Shown one piece after another: positions 27,063-34,455 of a stretch of 37,681 nt of DNA. The stretch spans positions 1 to 37,681 of the forward strand of contig SZYA01000075.1 in the NCBI GenBank assembly GCA_005843815.1, written 5' to 3'. Made by a program: the position numbers and the translations under genes. A model generated the notes under the pieces. That model was not told the origin of the DNA and searched no databases. It worked only from the letters and a program-made list of their open reading frames with translations. The DNA comes from Chlorobium sp. (lineage in GTDB: Bacteria > Bacteroidota > Chlorobiia > Chlorobiales > Chlorobiaceae). The number at the start of each line of letters is the position of its first letter. The stretch's first letter is position 1.

Positions 27063-27833
27063 CTATTTTTTACGTGCTGTCGAAAAATTATGATCCAGGG
27101 CCATCTCCTCTTCAAAACTATACCACAACTCCTGACAGGGGAAATTGCATTCGTAAAGGGCTTTGCCAACAATGACTGAATCTACCCCATAAGCTTTGAG
27201 TTCCTCAAGTCTTTTCAAATCACCGGAATTGGTAACACCACCAGATGCAGTAATTTTCATCCCGGCCTTTTCTGCAAACCTTTTAGTGCTCTCATAACCA
27301 AACCCCTGCATCATTCCATCACAGGCAATATCGGTATAAATAATGCGCTCTATCCCCATCCCCTTCATCTGCAGGGCGAGATCATAATCCTTGAGCTTGC
27401 TGCTTTCGGTCCAACCTTTTATCCTCGGTATACCGTTTTCAGCATCAATACCAACAACAATTTTCGACGGCTTGTATATGTTCAACAGCTCTTCAATCAG
27501 CTTCGGATTGGTAACCGCCGCAGAACCGATAACCACACGACTGACCCCAATATCAAGATATCTCTTCACGGCATCAACTGAGCGAATACCACCACCAACC
27601 TGTACAGGAATATCAAGATTAACGACGATCTCCCTGATTTTCTCAAAATTGACCATCTCTCCCGTAAGAGCTGCATCAAGGTCGACAATATGAAGCATTT
27701 TGGCATTCTGCTTGCGCCAGATTATGGACATATCCCGGGGATTATCGAGGTAAATTTTTTTCTGGCTGAAATCACCCCTGGTCAACCTGACGCACTTCCC
27801 GTCTTTGATATCAATAGCCGGAATAATCAACAT
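27063..27833 (-). CDS. hisA: ProFAR isomerase HisA
   Basis: 256 residues, (beta/alpha)8 barrel. Catalytic Asp8 is in IPAIDIKDGKCVRL and Asp130 in IVVGIDAENG, with phosphate-binding QVGGGIRS near 79 and SGGV near the end. HisA carries out the Amadori isomerisation of ProFAR to PRFAR in histidine biosynthesis. ATG 27833 gives the usual MLIIPAIDI start; a further methionine upstream (27845) is not needed. It lies 21 bases after hisH, and the following genes scpB and rluB are unrelated to histidine. Confidence 0.97.
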   Translation of the reverse strand: MLIIPAIDIKDGKCVRLTRGDFSQKKIYLDNPRDMSIIWRKQNAKMLHIVDLDAALTGEMVNFEKIREIVVNLDIPVQVGGGIRSVDAVKRYLDIGVSRVVIGSAAVTNPKLIEELLNIYKPSKIVVGIDAENGIPRIKGWTESSKLKDYDLALQMKGMGIERIIYTDIACDGMMQGFGYESTKRFAEKAGMKITASGGVTNSGDLKRLEELKAYGVDSVIVGKALYECNFPCQELWYSFEEEMALDHNFSTARKK

Positions 27834-27854
27834 AATCGGTAACAAAAATTGGTG

Positions 27855-28460
27855 TTAATAGTCAGCAAAATTTTTGAGAACCAGCAATCCAGCATCCGAG
27901 CTTTTCTCGGGATGAAACTGGACAGCAAAAATACCATTTTTTTCAATAGCCGAACAAAAGTTTTTTCCGGCAAACCATGTTGTAGCCGCAACGGCATCAG
28001 GCGCTTCCGGCTCACAAAAATAGGAGTGTACAAAATAGAAAAACGAATGATCAGGAATTCCCCTGAACAGCACACTCTCTTTCTGCTGATCAACAGAGTT
28101 CCACCCTATCTGGGGAATCTTGTCGGTGTCGCTTTTGAAATGACGCACCTTTCCAGGAATCAGATCCATCCCTTTCCATTCCCCCATCTCATCACTGTCG
28201 GTCAGCAGCAACTGCATACCGAGACATATTCCGAGAAGTTGCCCCCCTTTGTCGACATGCTCCAGCAGCGCTTCGGTAAAGCCTGATGCATTGAGTGACT
28301 CAATAGCCTGACCAAAAGCGCCAACCCCGGGAAGAATAACTTTTGTGTACCCGGCAAGTTTCGCTGGATCATTGCTGACCATAGCCTTGACTCCCAGATA
28401 TTCAAATGCTTTGAGGACAGAGCGAAGATTTCCAGCGCCATAGTCGGCAATAAAAACCAT
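27855..28460 (-). CDS. hisH: Imidazole glycerol phosphate synthase glutaminase subunit
   Basis: 201 residues, class I glutamine amidotransferase. The catalytic triad is intact: Cys79 in GICLGMQLLL, His183 and Glu185 in VQFHPEKS. The opening MVFIADYGAGNLRSV is typical. HisH supplies ammonia to HisF to close the imidazole ring and release AICAR. hisF is not adjacent. It is the first gene of the minus-strand run and divergent from nfnA across 174 bases. Confidence 0.97.
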   Translation of the reverse strand: MVFIADYGAGNLRSVLKAFEYLGVKAMVSNDPAKLAGYTKVILPGVGAFGQAIESLNASGFTEALLEHVDKGGQLLGICLGMQLLLTDSDEMGEWKGMDLIPGKVRHFKSDTDKIPQIGWNSVDQQKESVLFRGIPDHSFFYFVHSYFCEPEAPDAVAATTWFAGKNFCSAIEKNGIFAVQFHPEKSSDAGLLVLKNFADY

Positions 28461-28562
28461 AAAATAAGAGTGTTATGTATGGACGAAAATCAACAGCCGA
28501 GAAAACAATTGCGCGAAAAAACCCTTTTTGCAACCCGATTTTTATATTGGCTATTTATTGTT

Positions 28563-28568
28563 TATAAT
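28563..28568 (+). promoter_or_regulatory. Candidate -10 box upstream of nfnA
   Basis: A perfect TATAAT lies 66 bases before the nfnA ATG in an AT-rich divergent region. No convincing -35 hexamer was found at 16-18 bases upstream, so this is a weak call. Confidence 0.35.
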
Positions 28569-28634
28569 GTAAAGTTTTTGTCTCGCCAAAAAATGTCTGG
28601 TAAGTCTCCATCATCATACGAAATCGAAGAGCCA

Positions 28635-29480
28635 ATGTATAAAATTGTTTCTGCCCAATTTTTAGCTGAAAATATCAAAAAAATTGAAATTGAGGCTCCT
28701 CGTATTGCCAAAAAGAGAAAAGCTGGTCAATTTGTGATGATCAGGGTGGGCCAGACCGGAGAGAGAATACCGCTTACCATTGCGGGATCTGACACGGAAA
28801 AGGGAACCATCTCCATCATTGTTCAGGGAATGGGTAAATCAACCAGGGAGCTGAACCGCAAAGAGGCTGGCGACGCGATCAATGATATTGTTGGCCCGCT
28901 TGGAGCCCCGTCACACATTGAGAATTTTGGTACTGCGATCAGTATCGGAGGAGGGGTAGGTGCCGCCATAGCTTATCCAACTGCCGTAGCCCTGAAAGAG
29001 GCTGGTAACTATGTTATTACCATTAACGGTGCTCGATCAAAAGAGCTTGTTATCCTTGAAGAGGAGATGAAGGCGGTTAGTGATGAAGCCTATATTACCA
29101 CCGATGACGGCTCTTATGGCTTTCACGGCTTTGTCACCCAGAAACTGCAGCAATTAATTGATTCCGGAAAACAAATCGACTATGTGCTTGCCATCGGACC
29201 CATCCCGATGATGAAGGCCATTGCGGAGGTGACGCGCCCATACAACATACCAACCGTTGTCAGCCTTAACCCGATTATGGTTGATGGAACAGGTATGTGT
29301 GGAGGTTGCAGGGTGACGGTCAACAACGAAATCAAATTCGCCTGTGTTGATGGGCCAGAGTTTGATGCCCACCAGGTCGATTTCAAAAACCTGATTGATC
29401 GCAACAAGATCTACCTGCCCGAAGAGAAGCAATCGGCTGAGGCCTTTGTTCACAAGTGTAACCTGCAAAAGCAGCTATAA
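28635..29480 (+). CDS. nfnA: NADH-dependent ferredoxin:NADP+ oxidoreductase small subunit (NfnA/SudB-like)
   Basis: 281 residues. An FAD domain (~1-100, RIPLTIAGSD) and a pyridine-nucleotide domain (ISIGGGVGAAIAYP; YVLAIGPIPMMKA) are followed by a [2Fe-2S] site with Cys222, 225 and 237 and Asp217 (VDGTGMCGGCRV). The Asp plus three Cys pattern matches characterised NfnA. With NfnB it can bifurcate electrons between NADPH, NAD+ and ferredoxin. The name sulfide dehydrogenase also exists for this family. ATG 28635 is chosen because MYKIVSAQ is the family start; the open frame continues up to 28470 but is not conserved-looking. Followed by nfnB after 92 bases. Confidence 0.9.
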   Translation: MYKIVSAQFLAENIKKIEIEAPRIAKKRKAGQFVMIRVGQTGERIPLTIAGSDTEKGTISIIVQGMGKSTRELNRKEAGDAINDIVGPLGAPSHIENFGTAISIGGGVGAAIAYPTAVALKEAGNYVITINGARSKELVILEEEMKAVSDEAYITTDDGSYGFHGFVTQKLQQLIDSGKQIDYVLAIGPIPMMKAIAEVTRPYNIPTVVSLNPIMVDGTGMCGGCRVTVNNEIKFACVDGPEFDAHQVDFKNLIDRNKIYLPEEKQSAEAFVHKCNLQKQL

Positions 29481-29572
29481 ACACGCCACCACAACCATTT
29501 TTCTGCCCCTCTTTTTACGGGTATAGAATTTTATTGGCATAAAAAACTCTTTTTTTTTAAAGAAAGACCACT

Positions 29573-31009
29573 ATGGAGCAACAATCAATCACAACAAAAG
29601 AGCGCCTTGCCATTCCGCGCCAAATAATGCCGGCACAAGAACCTGAAGGAAGAAACAAGAACTTCAAAGAGGTTAACCTGGGCTATACGCCTGAGCTGGC
29701 CCAGCAGGAGGCTCTTCGGTGTATTCAGTGTAAAGACCCTGCCTGTATCAAGGGGTGCCCGGTCAACATCAAAATTGACCAGTTTATCAAGATGATTGCT
29801 GATGGCAATTTTCTTGGCGCTGCAAAAAAAATCAAAGAGGATAATGTTCTTCCTGCCGTCTGCGGAAGGGTCTGTCCCCAGGAAGATCAGTGCGAGAAGT
29901 TGTGTATTCTTACCAAAAAACGGGAATCTGTTGCCATAGGTAATCTTGAGCGCTTCGCTGCAGATTATGAGCGCGAGACCGGAAATATTGAGCTGCCAGT
30001 AGTACAAGCTTCGACAGGCAAAAAAGTGGCCATCATCGGCAGTGGCCCTGCCGGGCTGAGCTGCGCCAATGACCTTGCTCAGCTTGGCCATGCAGTCACA
30101 GTTTTTGAGGCGCTGCACGAACTTGGTGGTGTTCTGATGTACGGCATCCCGGAGTTCCGCCTTCCTAAAGCTATTGTCCAAACCGAAATTGACGGAATGA
30201 AAAAGCTCGGCATTATATTTGTGCCGAATGCCGTCGCAGGCCGTTCGATCACTGTTGATGAACTCCTACAAGAGGAGGGCTTTGACGCAGTCTTTATAGG
30301 GGTTGGGGCTGGTCTCCCCTGGTTTATGGGTATCCCTGGAGAGAATCTGGTCGGTGTCTATTCGGCCAATGAATTTTTGACACGGGTAAACCTGATGAAA
30401 TCATACGATTTCCCCGAAAATGACACCCCGATCTTCAACTGCCAAGGCAAAAATGTCGCTGTATTTGGTGGCGGCAATACGGCTATGGATGCTGTCCGCA
30501 CCGCCAAGCGGCTTGGAGCGGAACATGCCTACATTGTCTATCGCCGTTCAGAAGCTGAGATGCCCGCCCGTAAAGAGGAGGTTCATCATGCACGAGAAGA
30601 GGGTATTGAATTCCTCATGCTCATGAACCCGCTGGAATTTGTGGGAAATGATCAGCAGTGGCTGACCGGCGCAAAATGTCTTAAAATGGAGCTTGGCGAA
30701 CCAGACGATTCTGGACGGCGCCGTCCTGTGCCGATCAAGGATTCTGAATTTATTCTTCCGATTGACATGGCTGTCATATCCATCGGCAACGGTTCAAACC
30801 CCCTTATCAAACAGACAACGCCGGATATTGATGTCAGCAAACGCGATACCATAGTTGTCGATATGAACACCATGGCGACATCCAAAGAGAATGTCTATGC
30901 GGGCGGAGATATTGTAACCGGTGGCGCAACCGTTATTCTTGCCATGGGAGCAGGAAGAACTGCCGCTGCGGCCATTCATGAGAAACTGATGAACACCACT
31001 GCGAACTGA
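29573..31009 (+). CDS. nfnB: NfnB / GltD-like NADPH-dependent flavoprotein with Fe-S domain
   Basis: 478 residues. The N-terminal Fe-S domain has Cys50, 53, 58, 62 and Cys97, 101, 107, 111, the ligands expected of two clusters in NfnB and glutamate synthase small subunits. FAD-binding GSGPAGLSCAND lies at 156 and an NADPH-binding FGGGNTAMDAVRTAKRLGA near 300. AGGDIVTGGATVILAMGAGRTAAAAI closes the flavin domain. Its position next to nfnA favours the Nfn complex over a glutamate synthase beta subunit, because no gltB is present. Catalytic direction in a phototroph would depend on reduced ferredoxin supply from the reaction centre (inference). A strong terminator follows. Confidence 0.92.
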   Translation: MEQQSITTKERLAIPRQIMPAQEPEGRNKNFKEVNLGYTPELAQQEALRCIQCKDPACIKGCPVNIKIDQFIKMIADGNFLGAAKKIKEDNVLPAVCGRVCPQEDQCEKLCILTKKRESVAIGNLERFAADYERETGNIELPVVQASTGKKVAIIGSGPAGLSCANDLAQLGHAVTVFEALHELGGVLMYGIPEFRLPKAIVQTEIDGMKKLGIIFVPNAVAGRSITVDELLQEEGFDAVFIGVGAGLPWFMGIPGENLVGVYSANEFLTRVNLMKSYDFPENDTPIFNCQGKNVAVFGGGNTAMDAVRTAKRLGAEHAYIVYRRSEAEMPARKEEVHHAREEGIEFLMLMNPLEFVGNDQQWLTGAKCLKMELGEPDDSGRRRPVPIKDSEFILPIDMAVISIGNGSNPLIKQTTPDIDVSKRDTIVVDMNTMATSKENVYAGGDIVTGGATVILAMGAGRTAAAAIHEKLMNTTAN

Positions 31010-31028
31010 ATTATTCCACAATTGCGAC

Positions 31029-31066
31029 AAAAAGAACCGACTATAATGCCGGTTCTTTTTGTTTTT
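31029..31066. terminator. Bidirectional intrinsic terminator
   Basis: AAAAAGAACCG (31029-31039) and CGGTTCTTTTT (31050-31060) form an 11-bp perfect stem with a 10-base loop, followed by GTTTTT on the plus strand. The A run upstream gives a T run on the minus strand, so it can end both nfnB and the convergent DUF4130 gene. Confidence 0.9.
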
Positions 31067-31150
31067 ATCACTGATAACAAGAAAATCCTGGAACCATGCT
31101 TGCTGGAATTACCCCTCATGTTCAGTGGTTTAATTGTACTTCTTCCGTAT

Positions 31151-31897
31151 TCACTCACCCTGCTTTTCCGTGAGATATTTCCAATACTTCATGGGCATAT
31201 TCGATTTCTGAAGTCGGGGGTTTTTGCGATCGGAAATTGCGATGGTTTTAAAAAAGGTCCGCCACAGAAGCTGCACCTTTTTTTCATCCGCTGAGAGAGC
31301 AGGAGTAATAAACTGTTCGATGGCACCAAACTGCAGCACGCCACTACTCCATTGGGCAGCAGTACGACGCTTGACATCGTAAAGAAACCAGGGTTGCGCC
31401 CTAAGCCTCGTACGAAAATAGGAGGCAAGGGGCTGAATAATATTGTGGTCGGGCTCCATTTTGGCAAGGTAGGCACCATCCTGGAGCTGTTCAAACCGGA
31501 GGAGCCCTTTCATGCGATGCAGCTCCCGCCCTGCTTTTTTGGCTGTGGACACAATATCTCGTACTGCAGGATGGGTCAAGTAACCACTGACCTTGTCGCC
31601 ATGCGTAAAAACAAGCGAAATATAGTGAAGCAAGCTGCTCTCCATGCCACCCTTTTCGGCCAGCATGAACAGGTAAAGGGTATAGGCTGCATCGGGCGCA
31701 CGATAGCGAAGCCTTGTAAAAAGCTGCTCGGCCTGAATACTATCAGTATTGATAAAAAAGCCATCCTCAAAAAGCGCCTGCTCATGCTCTGCAAGAACAA
31801 CATTTTCCGGATCAGCCTCCTCTTCAAGAATCCACGAAATGGCTGAAAAGAGACCATCGGCAGTTCCGTCGTAGAGGTATCGCTTCATGGCTTTCAT
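31151..31897 (-). CDS. DUF4130 / TIGR03915-type putative DNA repair protein
   Basis: 248 residues. RYLYDGTADGLFSAISWILEEEADPENVVLAEHEQ opens the protein in the pattern of the TIGR03915 family; the C-terminal KYWKYLTEKQ and the middle PLASYFRTRLRAQPWFLYDVKRRTA are also family-like. No catalytic motif is obvious. In other bacteria a related domain is fused to a uracil-DNA glycosylase-family (UdgX-type) domain, and the gene is regularly paired with a radical SAM protein, as here. Its ATG overlaps the stop of the radical SAM gene (ATGA), so the two are translationally coupled. A second in-frame ATG lies at 31888. Function is unknown; a DNA-repair role is inferred from context. Confidence 0.85.
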   Translation of the reverse strand: MKAMKRYLYDGTADGLFSAISWILEEEADPENVVLAEHEQALFEDGFFINTDSIQAEQLFTRLRYRAPDAAYTLYLFMLAEKGGMESSLLHYISLVFTHGDKVSGYLTHPAVRDIVSTAKKAGRELHRMKGLLRFEQLQDGAYLAKMEPDHNIIQPLASYFRTRLRAQPWFLYDVKRRTAAQWSSGVLQFGAIEQFITPALSADEKKVQLLWRTFFKTIAISDRKNPRLQKSNMPMKYWKYLTEKQGE

Positions 31898-33147
31898 GGG
31901 TAGAGACCGGGAAAAACAAGTTGCCGGGGAGGCTCCGTTGCACGCCCTTCGCCAAGCAGGAGTTGCTGACGAACAAAAGCTGGCGTACGGACCGGCTTTT
32001 CAAATCTCATACCTGAATTAGTGATAAAATATTTCGCCCGTTTCATCACCACCCCGATTTTTTTCATCCCTTCAGGGGTAATCGCTGAAAAGCGACGTGC
32101 GGCGATAATACGTTTGGCTGAGGTGACACCAATACCAGGCACACGGAGCAGTGTGGTGTAGTCAGCCCGGTTGATCTCGACTGGAAAAAACTCGGGATGT
32201 CGGAGAGCCCAAGCTGTCTTGGGATCAAACGTTTCGTCAAGAAAGGGGAGATCATCAGAGAGAATCTCATCTGCTGCAAAACCGTAGAAGCGCAAGAGCC
32301 AGTCTGCCTGATAAAGGCGATGCTCTCGCAGCAGTGGAGGTGAAGCCAGTACGGGAAGACGACTATCCTCACACACGGGCACATAAGCCGAATAATAAAC
32401 CCGCTTGAGGTGCATCTTTTTATAAAGTCCCTGAGAAAGGCTCAAGATCTGAAAATCATTTTCAGGGCTGGCCCCGATAATCATCTGGGTACTCTGCCCT
32501 GCGGGAGCAAACCGGGGCGCCCGACGGTCAGCTTTGCGCTCAATCAGACTCGATGTTATCTCCCGACCAATGAGCGCCATAGGCTCCAGAATGGCATCCT
32601 TGTGCTTCTGGGGCGCAAGACGCTGCAGTGATACCTGCGATGGCAGCTCAATATTGACACTGATGCGATCGGCATACAGTCCAGCTTTCCTAACCAGTTC
32701 GCTACTGCAGCCGGGAATAATTTTAAGATGAATATAGCCACCAAACTGCTCTTCCTGGCGCAAGGTTTCGACAATCTTAACCATACGGTCCATGGTGACA
32801 TCAGGGCTCTGCATAACCGCCGAGCTTAAAAAGAGGCCTTCAATATAGTTTCGGCGATAGAACTCAAGGGTAAGTTCGACCACTTCTCGTGCCGTAAAAG
32901 AGGCACGCTCAATATCATTGGATGAGCGATTCACACAATAGGCGCAATCATAGCGACAATCGTTGGAAAGAAGGATCTTAAGGAGAGAGATGCAACGACC
33001 ATCATCCGACCAAGAGTGGCATATCCCGCTCTGCGAGGTATTGCCGATACCACCCGGGGAAGCTTCCCGCTTGCTGCCACTTGAAGCGCAGGAGGCATCA
33101 TAACGGGCTGCACCTGAAAGAATCTGTAATTTGGCCAAAGTATCCAT
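31894..33147 (-). CDS. Radical SAM/HhH putative DNA modification or repair protein (TIGR03916 type)
   Basis: 417 residues. The radical SAM cluster C64-x3-C68-x2-C71 (NDCRYDCAYCVNR) binds the [4Fe-4S] that cleaves SAM. Further N-terminal cysteines Cys20, Cys43 and Cys52 are in conserved-looking positions and could hold a second cluster. The C-terminal ~340-380 has a helix-hairpin-helix DNA-binding motif, LLRVPGIGVTSAKRIIAARR. This combination suggests radical chemistry on DNA, similar in spirit to spore photoproduct lyase, but the substrate is unknown. The ATG at 33147 is used; the frame is open upstream through the tRNA gene, which cannot be coding. The stop overlaps the next gene's ATG. Confidence 0.88.
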   Translation of the reverse strand: MDTLAKLQILSGAARYDASCASSGSKREASPGGIGNTSQSGICHSWSDDGRCISLLKILLSNDCRYDCAYCVNRSSNDIERASFTAREVVELTLEFYRRNYIEGLFLSSAVMQSPDVTMDRMVKIVETLRQEEQFGGYIHLKIIPGCSSELVRKAGLYADRISVNIELPSQVSLQRLAPQKHKDAILEPMALIGREITSSLIERKADRRAPRFAPAGQSTQMIIGASPENDFQILSLSQGLYKKMHLKRVYYSAYVPVCEDSRLPVLASPPLLREHRLYQADWLLRFYGFAADEILSDDLPFLDETFDPKTAWALRHPEFFPVEINRADYTTLLRVPGIGVTSAKRIIAARRFSAITPEGMKKIGVVMKRAKYFITNSGMRFEKPVRTPAFVRQQLLLGEGRATEPPRQLVFPGLYP

Positions 33148-33192
33148 AGTCAAATATACAGAACCGGCAAGAATAAAAAGCAGGCAAGAGAG

Positions 33193-33266
33193 TCGGCGTA
33201 GCGGGATTCGAACCCACGACCCCTTCCACCCCAAGGAAGTGCGCTACCAGGCTGCGCTATACGCCG
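33193..33266 (-). tRNA. tRNA-Pro (GGG)
   Basis: The minus strand folds into a complete cloverleaf of 74 bases including the discriminator. Acceptor CGGCGTA pairs with TACGCCG, the D stem is GCGC, the anticodon stem CTTCC/GGAAG encloses the loop TTGGGGT giving anticodon GGG, and the T loop is GGTTCGAATCC. The C1-G72 pair and A73 are tRNA-Pro identity elements. The CCA end is not encoded. Confidence 0.97.
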
Positions 33267-33592
33267 ATACCATCTGAAAGGGTAGTGATTATAAAAAAAT
33301 CTGTGAATATATAGCTAATGTTTTTTCAAAATTCAGACGTTTACATCCCCTTCCTGAACGATTTATTCACCTCATCCCATTGCGGGATTAGAGGTTATCA
33401 ACATTTACCCCGTTAATAAACAGCAACAGGCAAATTCCCGCTGTTGAACAACAACGCTGCACGATTATGGATAAAGAGCTTACAAGTTATTTTTTTAAAG
33501 ATAGTTAACCATAAGAGCAACACAAGTATTCAGCCTGAAAATAAATGCATCAGATAATAACTCAACAAGTTATCAACAATCCGCAAACACTT
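33267..33592. other. AT-rich gene-free region with DnaA-box-like 9-mers
   Basis: No coding frame of interest is seen. Five 9-mers within one mismatch of TTATNCACA are present: 33302-33310 (minus), 33363-33371, 33395-33403, 33466-33474 (minus) and 33570-33578. A T-rich tract lies near 33488. A CAACAG/CTGTTG inverted repeat (33424-33446) is also present. It contains the tRNA promoter and the 3' side of dedA. Confidence 0.6.
33288..33293 (-). promoter_or_regulatory. -10 box of tRNA-Pro promoter
   Basis: A perfect TATAAT on the minus strand lies 21 bases before the tRNA 5' end, leaving a short leader. The -35 is weak. Position and sequence fit a tRNA promoter. Confidence 0.55.
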
Positions 33593-34264
33593 CTAAACAT
33601 CCTGCTGATGATCAAACCGGTGCTTCAGATACTCTATCACCGGCGGCAAAAGGGAAAAGACAATAATGGCAACTATCAACAGCTTGAAATTATGCTGCAC
33701 AAAGGTGAGTTGCCCAAAAAAGTAGCCACTGTATGTGAATAAACCAACCCAAAGCAGTGCTCCAACAATATTATACATGATGAATGTACCGTAACTCATG
33801 GCACCAATACCGGCAACAAAAGGGGCAAATGTTCTGATAATCGGCACAAAACGAGCTATGATAATCGTCTTGCCTCCATATTTTGCAAAAAACGCGTTGG
33901 TCTTTATGAGATGCCCGGTATTGAAAAAGCGGGAACTCTCATACTGAAATACTTTAGGACCTATCTTGTGACCAATCTGATAGTTCAGCGTATCACCAAG
34001 CACCGCTGCGATAAAAAAGAGTAAAAAAAGCAGATGGGGATTCAGTGAAGAATCGGGCATGGAGGCAAGTGAGCCCGCTGCAAAGAGAAGGGAGTCGCCC
34101 GGCAGAAAAGGGGTGACAACAAGCCCTGTTTCGCAGAAAACAATAAGAAAAAGAATACCATAAAGCCACAGACCATACTCAGCAGCCAAAAGCTGAAGAT
34201 GCGTATCGATGTGAAGAATAAAGTCAACCAAAGAAAAGAGCAGAGCTGTAAATGAATAGTCCAT
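33593..34264 (-). CDS. DedA-family (VTT domain) membrane protein
   Basis: 223 residues with about five membrane segments. Conserved family motifs are intact: [22 protein letters not shown] near 44, [13 protein letters not shown] near 90, and [29 protein letters not shown] near 130, the reentrant hairpin with the paired arginines and prolines. DedA proteins move lipids such as undecaprenyl phosphate or phosphatidylethanolamine across the membrane and affect proton-motive force and antimicrobial resistance. The particular lipid here is not determinable. ATG 34264. It is single, divergent from the hydrolase across 191 bases. Confidence 0.93.
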   Translation of the reverse strand: MDYSFTALLFSLVDFILHIDTHLQLLAAEYGLWLYGILFLIVFCETGLVVTPFLPGDSLLFAAGSLASMPDSSLNPHLLFLLFFIAAVLGDTLNYQIGHKIGPKVFQYESSRFFNTGHLIKTNAFFAKYGGKTIIIARFVPIIRTFAPFVAGIGAMSYGTFIMYNIVGALLWVGLFTYSGYFFGQLTFVQHNFKLLIVAIIVFSLLPPVIEYLKHRFDHQQDV

Positions 34265-34335
34265 TATGTACTTTACTGCTGAAAAATGAAAAGCAACCTT
34301 GTCTCCTTTTCGCCAACTGACAATGTACTCATTGA

Positions 34336-34362
34336 GCAGCAGAGTCGCAAAACCTCTGCTGC
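34336..34362. promoter_or_regulatory. 9-bp perfect inverted repeat in dedA/hydrolase divergent region
   Basis: GCAGCAGAG and CTCTGCTGC pair perfectly around a 9-base loop, 71 bases before dedA and just before the candidate hydrolase -35. No T run follows on either strand. Either an operator or a 5' leader stem of the dedA message. Confidence 0.45.
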
Positions 34363-34371
34363 CCCTCCCTC

Positions 34372-34400
34372 TTGAGTGAAAACTGAAGAAACATTATTAT
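34372..34400 (+). promoter_or_regulatory. Candidate sigma-70-type promoter for the alpha/beta hydrolase
   Basis: TTGAGT (34372-34377) and TATTAT (34395-34400) with an ideal 17-base spacer. Matches consensus at 4 and 5 of 6 positions. The predicted transcript starts near 34407. Confidence 0.5.
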
Positions 34401-34415
34401 ATGTTTATATTATCC

Positions 34416-34434
34416 CCTGTTGATTTTCAACAGG
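34416..34434. promoter_or_regulatory. Perfect palindrome at the hydrolase transcript start
   Basis: CCTGTTGA and TCAACAGG pair perfectly over 8 bp with a TTT loop, about 10-28 bases downstream of the predicted start of transcription and 22 bases before the ATG. It could be an operator or a 5' leader hairpin. Confidence 0.5.
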
Positions 34435-34455
34435 AAACGCATAACGTCATTTCTC

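Noticed and set aside
33148..33234. N-terminal extension of the radical SAM protein
   Set aside because: The frame runs through the complete tRNA-Pro gene, so it cannot be coding; ATG 33147 gives the family start.
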